In this document: positions 6,209 to 10,100 of the stretch, piece after piece
Layout of the letters: the number at the start of each line of letters is the position of its first letter
How positions within the stretch are numbered: the stretch's first letter is position 1
Assembly (NCBI GenBank): GCA_964551475.1
Contig: CAZKCI010000062.1
Coordinates: 1 to 10,100 of the forward strand
DNA: 10,100 nucleotides
Direction of reading: 5' to 3'
Origin: CAZKCI01 sp964551475
GTDB taxonomy: Bacteria; Auribacterota; Erginobacteria; Erginobacterales; CAZKCI01
Position numbers and translations under genes: made by a program
The notes under the pieces: model-generated
Seen by the model: only the letters and a program-made list of their open reading frames with translations
The model's database searches: none
Told to the model about the DNA's origin: nothing

Positions 6209-6732
6209 AAAATGAAAAACTTGCGCATCAGGTAGTTGATCATCAGGCAGATCAATATATTGCCGCCGAAGGCATAGGTGGTGCTGATCCCGAAGCGGCC
6301 GATCAGGAGCGATTGCAGGCCGATGCCCATGACGACGCTCACCGCGGCTACGCCGTAGAAGAGGCCGATCTCCTTCCAGAAGGAGTGGCGTCCGCTCTCG
6401 AAGACCCAGGAGACATTGATCCAGTAGACGACAAAGTTGGAGATCATGAAGGCGATCGCGTTGTTGATCGCGGCGTGAAGCGCCCGCACCGAGTCGCTGA
6501 TCTGGGAGGGGGGAATGTCCAGGAATCCGGCGATGGGATCGTCGGCGGTGAGGGCGGGGACGATCTTCCAGGAGAGGAGGAAGAAGAGGGCGACGTGGAC
6601 GACGGTGGCGATGGACCCGGCGATGCCGTACTTGATGAACTGGACCAGCGGTCCGTGGTTCCGGCCGGTGAACTGGGCCAGCAGTCCGGGACGGGGAGGG
6701 GTGGTGGTCGGAGGATTCTGGTTGTTTCCCAT
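6199..6732 (-). CDS. GtrA-family membrane protein
   Basis: 177 residues with about four membrane segments (roughly 32-57, 91-107, 120-140 and 150-168). The family signature is clear: FIKYGIAGSIATVVHVALFF near the start, ISNFVVYWINVSWVFES after the second helix, and the end NYLMRKFFIFKK. GtrA-like proteins are small inner-membrane proteins associated with moving lipid-linked sugars for cell-surface polysaccharides or with related glycosylation; the exact substrate is not visible. The first 25 residues are Pro/Asn/Thr-rich and probably cytoplasmic. A stretch between helices 1 and 2 (about 58-80) is longer than I would expect for the family and probably extracytoplasmic. It has its own promoter and terminator, so it is likely monocistronic. 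The divergent neighbour is a GT-C-like membrane protein, which would fit a shared role in surface glycans. Confidence 0.88.
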   Translation of the reverse strand: MGNNQNPPTTTPPRPGLLAQFTGRNHGPLVQFIKYGIAGSIATVVHVALFFLLSWKIVPALTADDPIAGFLDIPPSQISDSVRALHAAINNAIAFMISNFVVYWINVSWVFESGRHSFWKEIGLFYGVAAVSVVMGIGLQSLLIGRFGISTTYAFGGNILICLMINYLMRKFFIFKK

Positions 6733-6770
6733 CGCTCGGAATTCAGCCCGCGGCTGACCTCTCAGGGAAA

Positions 6771-6799
6771 ATTAGACCAGATCGCGCCCCACGTCTCAA
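6771..6799 (-). promoter_or_regulatory. Predicted sigma70-type promoter of the GtrA-family gene
   Basis: On the minus strand -35 TTGAGA (6799-6794) and -10 TCTAAT (6776-6771) are separated by exactly 17 bp, each matching consensus at five of six bases. The transcript would start near 6764, some 32 bases before the ATG at 6732. Confidence 0.6.
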
Positions 6800-6834
6800 G
6801 CACAATCGGGCTTGGATTCGATCCCGCCGCTTCT

Positions 6835-6928
6835 GGTAGCCGCAGGCTTTAGCCTGCGTGTTGCCGCGCCTTGCATCCGTGTCTTCTGGGATTGGTTGAC
6901 ACTGCGCAGGCTGAAGCCTGCGGCTACC
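6835..6928. repeat. REPIN-like pair of REP hairpins
   Basis: Two inverted copies of a 24-bp unit (6835-6858 and 6905-6928) differ at one base. Each unit starts with GGTAG and is itself a hairpin, CGCAGGCT-TT-AGCCTGCG in one and CGCAGGCT-GA-AGCCTGCG in the other. A GTAG tetranucleotide followed by a palindrome, in two facing copies, is the layout of REP doublets moved by RAYT (REP-associated tyrosine) transposases. It lies in the divergent gap between the GtrA-family and membrane/TPR genes, 36 bp upstream of the GtrA -35 box. No RAYT gene is in the window. Confidence 0.8.
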
Positions 6929-6968
6929 CAACTGAACTACTGACAAGTTGAACCATATTCCAAGCGGG

Positions 6969-8807
6969 ATGTTTGTCCGGTACAATGCAATAATTAACAC
7001 CGTGAAGACTTGGTCCGCCATCCTGATCGTCGCCCTCGCCTCGGCCGCGGTCTTTCTCCCCGGCGTCGGCCACGAGTTCGTCGGTTGGGACGACAACGTC
7101 ATGGTCTTCGACAACCCCCTGATCAAAAAACTCGATCTCGATTCGGCGGCCGAGATCTTTTCCCGTTTCTACTATGCCCCCTATGTCCCGCTGGTCATCC
7201 TCTCCTACGCGCTGGAGCATCACTTCTTCGATCTCGACGCCGTCTATTATCACCTCAGCAACATATTTCTCCACGCCGTCAATGCCGTCCTGGTTCTCGC
7301 CTTGCTCCGGCGCCTGGGCGCTTCCCTGCTCGCCGCGTTCATCGCCGCCCTCCTTTTCGGCCTCCACCCCCTGCGTGTGGAATCGGTGGTCTGGATCACG
7401 GAGCGGAAGGATGTTCTCTCGGGGCTGTTCTTCCTCCTTGCCCTGCTATCGTATCTGCGTCGCCTCGGGCTTGTCCGCCCTAGTCCCGACGGCAGTCGGG
7501 ACGAAGGCGGAAGAGGCGACGTCACGCAACAATCGGCGCTCTCGCGGGCGCTGTGGTACGGCCTCGCCCTGCTCCTCTTCCTCTGCTCCCTTCTGAGCAA
7601 ACCGACTGTCGCGCCCTTCCCCCTGGTCCTGCTCCTGGTCGACTGGCTTCGGGGGCGCCGGATCTCAGTCCGGTCGATCGCCGAAAAGGCGCCCTTCTTC
7701 CTTCTCGCCGCCGCCTTCAGCGTGGTCGCGGTGATCGTCCAGTATTCTCCGGGAGCGGACCACTCGACGGTGAGGGCGGCCTGGAGCGATCCCCTGATCG
7801 GCCTGACCAACATCGTTTTCTACCTCGGGAAAACCCTTTTCCCGGTCAATCTCTCCGCTTTCTATTCCTACCCCCGTCCGCTATTCGATCATCTGCCGGG
7901 GCTGCTTCTCCTCCTCTGCCTGCTGGCAGCGCTGACCGCTCTGATCATTCGTTCGCTTCGCAACACGCGCTCGCTCGCCGCCGCGGCCGGCTTCTACCTG
8001 ATCATGCTCCTTCCCGTCCTGAAGCTGATCCCCTTCGGCGAGGAGTTCGCCCGCGCCGACCGCTACACCTATCTCCCGTCCATCGGCCTCGGCGCCCTCG
8101 TCGGCCTCGGCATCGATCTGGCCTGGCGATCCCGGGGAAGGGGGGCTCGTCGCCTCCTCATCGTGGCGGGGACGTTGGGCGCCCTCTCCCTCGCCGCTCT
8201 TTCCGCGGCCCGCTCGACGATCTGGACCGACACCATCGTCCTCTTCACCGACGTTTTGAAGAAACATCCGAACGTGGCGGTCGCCTACGCCAATATGGGG
8301 ACCGCCTACGGCCACCGGGGAGAGTACGAAAAGGAACTCGCCTGCTATCGGAAGTACCTGGAGCTCCGTCCCCAGCGGAGAGCCATCCACCAGAACATCG
8401 CCGTCGCTTATCAGCAGATGGGGGACAGGGACAGCCTCCGGGGAGACTACGAAGCGGCCAATAAATATTACGGGAAGGAGGCGGAGTCATACCGGATACT
8501 GATCGGGGATCAGGGGGAGAGTCCCCGCCTGTACAACCTCCTCGGCGTGGCCCTGGGTCGCTCGGGGAAATACCGGGAGGCGGTGGAAAGCCTGGAGCGG
8601 GCGGTCATACTCAAGCCGGACGACCCCGACGTCTACAACAACCTGGGACTCGCCCTGGGCTACCTCGGCTACCTGGACCAGGCCCGGGAGGCTTTCGAGA
8701 CCTCGATCCGGCTGGACCCGACGGCGCTGGAGCCGCGAGCCAACCTCACGGAGCTCCTGCGGTCGATCCGGGCTGGCTCGCCAAAAAATCAACAGACGAT
8801 TGAATAG
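6969..8807 (+). CDS. Multi-pass membrane protein with C-terminal TPRs (GT-C-like, TMTC-type)
   Basis: 612 residues. The first ~420 form around ten hydrophobic segments. W40-D41-D42 (VGWDDNVMVFDNP) after the first helix is the loop motif of GT-C/TMTC-like proteins; HPLRVESVVWITERKDVLSG (about 133-152) and ADRYTYLPSIG (363-373) are further family hallmarks. Residues ~435-600 hold three or more TPR units (AVAYANMGTAYGHRGEYEKE; LYNLLGVALGRSGKYREAVE; VYNNLGLALGYLGYLDQARE). TMTC proteins mannosylate proteins in animals; in bacteria the substrate is unknown, though a lipid-linked sugar donor is assumed. ATG 6969 is my choice; TTG 6948 and GTG 7002 are possible, and a TACAAT at 6981 would suit the latter. 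A hydrophilic insert (about 169-191) carries an 8-bp palindrome in its DNA. The last five codons and the stop lie in the palindromic element at 8790-8871, so the original C-terminus was probably replaced. Confidence 0.85.
   Translation: MFVRYNAIINTVKTWSAILIVALASAAVFLPGVGHEFVGWDDNVMVFDNPLIKKLDLDSAAEIFSRFYYAPYVPLVILSYALEHHFFDLDAVYYHLSNIFLHAVNAVLVLALLRRLGASLLAAFIAALLFGLHPLRVESVVWITERKDVLSGLFFLLALLSYLRRLGLVRPSPDGSRDEGGRGDVTQQSALSRALWYGLALLLFLCSLLSKPTVAPFPLVLLLVDWLRGRRISVRSIAEKAPFFLLAAAFSVVAVIVQYSPGADHSTVRAAWSDPLIGLTNIVFYLGKTLFPVNLSAFYSYPRPLFDHLPGLLLLLCLLAALTALIIRSLRNTRSLAAAAGFYLIMLLPVLKLIPFGEEFARADRYTYLPSIGLGALVGLGIDLAWRSRGRGARRLLIVAGTLGALSLAALSAARSTIWTDTIVLFTDVLKKHPNVAVAYANMGTAYGHRGEYEKELACYRKYLELRPQRRAIHQNIAVAYQQMGDRDSLRGDYEAANKYYGKEAESYRILIGDQGESPRLYNLLGVALGRSGKYREAVESLERAVILKPDDPDVYNNLGLALGYLGYLDQAREAFETSIRLDPTALEPRANLTELLRSIRAGSPKNQQTIE
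7483..7502. repeat. Small palindrome inside the membrane/TPR coding sequence
   Basis: A perfect 8-bp inverted repeat, GTCCCGAC-GGCA-GTCGGGAC, lies in frame within the hydrophilic loop between two predicted membrane helices. The surrounding residues (PSPDGSRDEGGRGD) look unlike the conserved parts of the family. It may be a REP-like insertion tolerated in a loop, or chance in GC-rich DNA. Confidence 0.55.
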
Positions 8808-8871
8808 GATTGAATAGGATGGGCCTGTCCGGCCGTCTGTATCCTATTCCATCCTATTCAATCGTCTGTTG
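8783..8871 (-). terminator. Probable intrinsic terminator for the radical SAM gene
   Basis: Read on the minus strand, the 31-bp stem of the palindromic element is followed at once by ATTTTTTGG (six T, complement of 8788-8783). It lies 85 bp past the stop of the radical SAM gene. The stem is long and AT-rich for a classical terminator, so termination is likely but not certain. On the plus strand there is no T-run. Confidence 0.55.
8790..8871. mobile_element. 82-bp MITE-like palindrome with 5-bp flanking repeats
   Basis: 31-bp arms (8790-8820, beginning CAACAGACGATTGAATAGG, and 8841-8871) match at 30 of 31 positions around a 20-base loop. An exact AAAAT lies directly outside both ends (8785-8789 and 8872-8876), as expected for target-site duplication. 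Within each arm GAATAGGAT (or its complement) occurs twice in tandem. CGTCTGT in the loop (8834-8840) repeats part of the right arm and could pair with the left arm instead. The element overlaps the 3' end of the membrane/TPR gene. No transposase lies inside it. Confidence 0.75.
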
Positions 8872-8900
8872 AAAATGCCGAGCCCAAGACGGCTTGGCTA

Positions 8901-8955
8901 ATGGATCGGGGCGAGACCCTTCGCGTACGCTCAGGGCAGGCAGCCCCTCCCACAG
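8901..8955. repeat. Second copy of the GTGGGAG-type repeat, interrupted
   Basis: ATGGATCGGGGCGAGA at the left and GCCCCTCCCACA at the right match the repeat half at 391-419 (ATGGATCGGGGCAAGA then TGCCCCTCCCACA). Here about 25 extra bases stand between them, including CCCTTCGCGTACGCTCAGGG, whose ends CCCT/AGGG pair. This looks like a second small repeat nested in the first. It lies between the two convergent genes, ending just beyond the radical SAM stop codon. Confidence 0.65.
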
Positions 8956-8956
8956 A

Positions 8957-9946
8957 TCAGAGGTAGAAGGAGCAGGTCCCGCAAGGGGTGGCGACCTGCG
9001 GGCGGTAGTTCGCATTGGCCACCGCTTTGCGGGATTCCACATAGAGGGGGTTGTTCCAGATCTCGTCGAGAGACTCCTTCGTGATGTCACCGAAGATCGG
9101 GCGCTTTCCGCAGCAGGGGGAGACCGATCCGTCGGCTTTGACCAGGAGGCCGAGCCAGAGCCAGTAACAGCGGCGCAGTCGTTTCTTCCGTTTCTTCTTC
9201 GCTCCCTCTGCCTTGGGGTCGAATCCCAGATTTTCTTCCCGCAGGGTCAGCGAATCGACGCCGACCTTCCGGCAGAAATCCTCGATCAAGGGGATCTCGT
9301 CCCGGAGATGGACGAAGTTGACGACCTGGACGTCGACCTCGGGATAGCGCAGCCGGCGCTCTTTTTTTCCCCGGCAGACCAGCGCGAGATTCCTTTTCAG
9401 CGCTTCCACGTCACCCCCCGCGCGGTATTTTCCGTAGGCCTCCTGGGTGAAGCCGTCGAGACAGACCTCCAGATGGCTCAGGCGGGAGGCGAAAAGGGCG
9501 TCCCGGTCGGCGGGGCGGAAGGCGGCAAAATTTGTCGACACGCTGGTGGGGATGGCGGCATCCGCCGCCATCCCCGCGAGCCGGTAGAAATCCGGATTGA
9601 GAAGCGGCTCGCCGCTGTCGTAGAGGCTGAGGCGGAGACAGGATCGCTTGACCTCCTCGATCATTCTGGCGAATGTCGCCGGTGTCATAAATCGCTTTTC
9701 GGCGGGGAGATCCTTCTGCTCGCGCCAGGTCCGGCAGGGGGGGCAGCGGAGGTTGCAGATCGCGGAGACATCGGCCCGGACGACGAAGGGTCGGGAGGAG
9801 AGGACGGCTCTCCCTTCGGCCAGGGCGATCAGGGACCGGAGTGCGTTCGCCGCCTTGGCCGGGGTGAGGGCGGGGAGGATGCGGCGGAAGTGACGCCAGG
9901 CGAATCCGGCCAGGGAGCCGTAATCGCCGATCCGGTAAGTTTTCAT
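8957..9946 (-). CDS. Radical SAM protein with SPASM-type C-terminal cluster domain
   Basis: 329 residues. C64-x3-C68-x2-C71 (AICNLRCPPC) is the radical SAM [4Fe-4S] motif that cleaves S-adenosylmethionine; SGEPLLNPDF (111-120) is the 'GGEPLL'-like SAM-binding segment, and STNF and LEVCLDG continue the barrel. The C-terminal part has C260, CC (278-279, VSPCCGK), then GDITKESLDEIWNNP and C322-x2-C325, the layout of a SPASM or twitch domain carrying extra clusters. A Lys/Arg-rich stretch (250-259) precedes the SPASM part. Such proteins modify peptides or sugars or act in surface-polymer gene sets; the substrate here is unknown. I chose ATG at 9946 (MKTYRIGDYG). An in-frame ATG at 10000 lies inside a palindromic element and would add 18 residues unlikely to be native. 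Neither start has a strong Shine-Dalgarno site. It converges on the membrane/TPR gene. Confidence 0.85.
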   Translation of the reverse strand: MKTYRIGDYGSLAGFAWRHFRRILPALTPAKAANALRSLIALAEGRAVLSSRPFVVRADVSAICNLRCPPCRTWREQKDLPAEKRFMTPATFARMIEEVKRSCLRLSLYDSGEPLLNPDFYRLAGMAADAAIPTSVSTNFAAFRPADRDALFASRLSHLEVCLDGFTQEAYGKYRAGGDVEALKRNLALVCRGKKERRLRYPEVDVQVVNFVHLRDEIPLIEDFCRKVGVDSLTLREENLGFDPKAEGAKKKRKKRLRRCYWLWLGLLVKADGSVSPCCGKRPIFGDITKESLDEIWNNPLYVESRKAVANANYRPQVATPCGTCSFYL

Positions 9947-9994
9947 CGGGCAAGAGGCTCTAGTGTAGTGTTCCAGAAATACCTTGTCCGGATT

Positions 9995-10076
9995 TGTCAT
10001 TGCGAGCGAGAGCGAAGCAATCTCAATTGCTTGCGCCCCAAGAGATTGCTTCGTCGCTCCGCTCCTCGCAATGACA
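9995..10076. mobile_element. 82-bp MITE-like TGTCATTGCGAG element with 5-bp target duplication
   Basis: The ends are inverted: TGTCATTGCGAG (9995-10006) and CTCGCAATGACA (10065-10076). Inner blocks CGAAGCAATCTC (10013-10024) and GAGATTGCTTCG (10042-10053) are also exact complements, with spacers of 6 and 11 bases between blocks. GGATT stands directly outside both ends (9990-9994 and 10077-10081), which is what a target-site duplication looks like. I recall very similar TGTCATTGCGAG palindromes dispersed in many bacterial genomes. It lies just upstream of the radical SAM gene. It encodes no transposase. Confidence 0.8.
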
Positions 10077-10100
10077 GGATTATTGTAAAGCAGTGTTAGT

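Noticed and set aside
6896..6901. TTGACA resembling a -35 box for the membrane/TPR gene
   Set aside because: It sits in the REPIN spacer and has no -10 box at 15-19 bp; the following bases belong to the second REP hairpin.
9947..10000. Extension of the radical SAM protein to ATG 10000
   Set aside because: That ATG is inside the left arm of the MITE-like element; the extra 18 residues precede the conserved start and there is no ribosome-binding site.

Overview
The window is a GC-rich bacterial chromosomal segment. Its first half is the 5' part of a bacterial microcompartment (BMC, metabolosome) operon on the minus strand. Its second half holds a response regulator, a GtrA-type membrane protein, a multi-pass membrane/TPR protein and a radical SAM protein. 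Shine-Dalgarno sites (AAGGAGG types before the shell genes), sigma70-like promoters and intrinsic terminators are all bacterial. The phylum cannot be fixed from these genes. The density of unrelated intergenic palindromes and small dispersed repeats suggests a repeat-rich, possibly uncultured lineage, but that is only an impression.

BMC operon, read on the minus strand from about 4970 down to the left edge: a likely promoter (4978-5005); a tandem-domain, EutL/CsoS1D-like trimeric shell protein (4300-4929); a hexameric BMC-H shell protein (3961-4260); a 118-bp palindrome (3830-3947); a pentameric EutN/CcmL vertex protein (3508-3798); a CoA-acylating aldehyde dehydrogenase of the PduP/EutE kind with an N-terminal encapsulation-type helix (2036-3487); two near-perfect palindromes in a 188-bp gap; a PduS/RnfC-like iron-sulfur flavoprotein (519-1847); a repeat-filled gap; and the N-terminal half of a PduT-like BMC-T protein cut by the left edge. 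Together these give the shell (hexamer, two kinds of trimer, pentamer), an aldehyde-oxidising core enzyme that makes acyl-CoA and NADH, and a redox pair (PduS plus the Cys38 cluster-type PduT) that could pass electrons across the shell. No aldehyde-producing signature enzyme, PduL/Pta, alcohol dehydrogenase or kinase lies in the window, so the substrate is unknown and must be read from sequence left of position 1.

Right half: an RpfG-like receiver/HD-GYP protein (5057-6076, minus) ends just upstream of the BMC promoter. A GtrA-family protein (6199-6732, minus) has a good promoter at 6771-6799 and an intrinsic terminator at 6169-6208. Divergent from it is a 612-residue GT-C-like membrane protein with C-terminal TPRs (6969-8807, plus). 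Convergent with that is a radical SAM/SPASM protein (8957-9946, minus).

No gap without a gene exceeds 300 bases. The gaps are mostly filled by repeats: two heptanucleotide tandem arrays (443-504), a GTGGGAG-type inverted repeat with a second copy far away (324-419 and 8901-8955), a REPIN-like pair (6835-6928), and two 82-bp palindromic elements, each bracketed by an exact 5-bp direct repeat as expected of MITEs (8790-8871 and 9995-10076). The first of these supplies the last codons and the stop of the membrane/TPR gene. I saw no tRNA, rRNA, CRISPR array or transposase gene.
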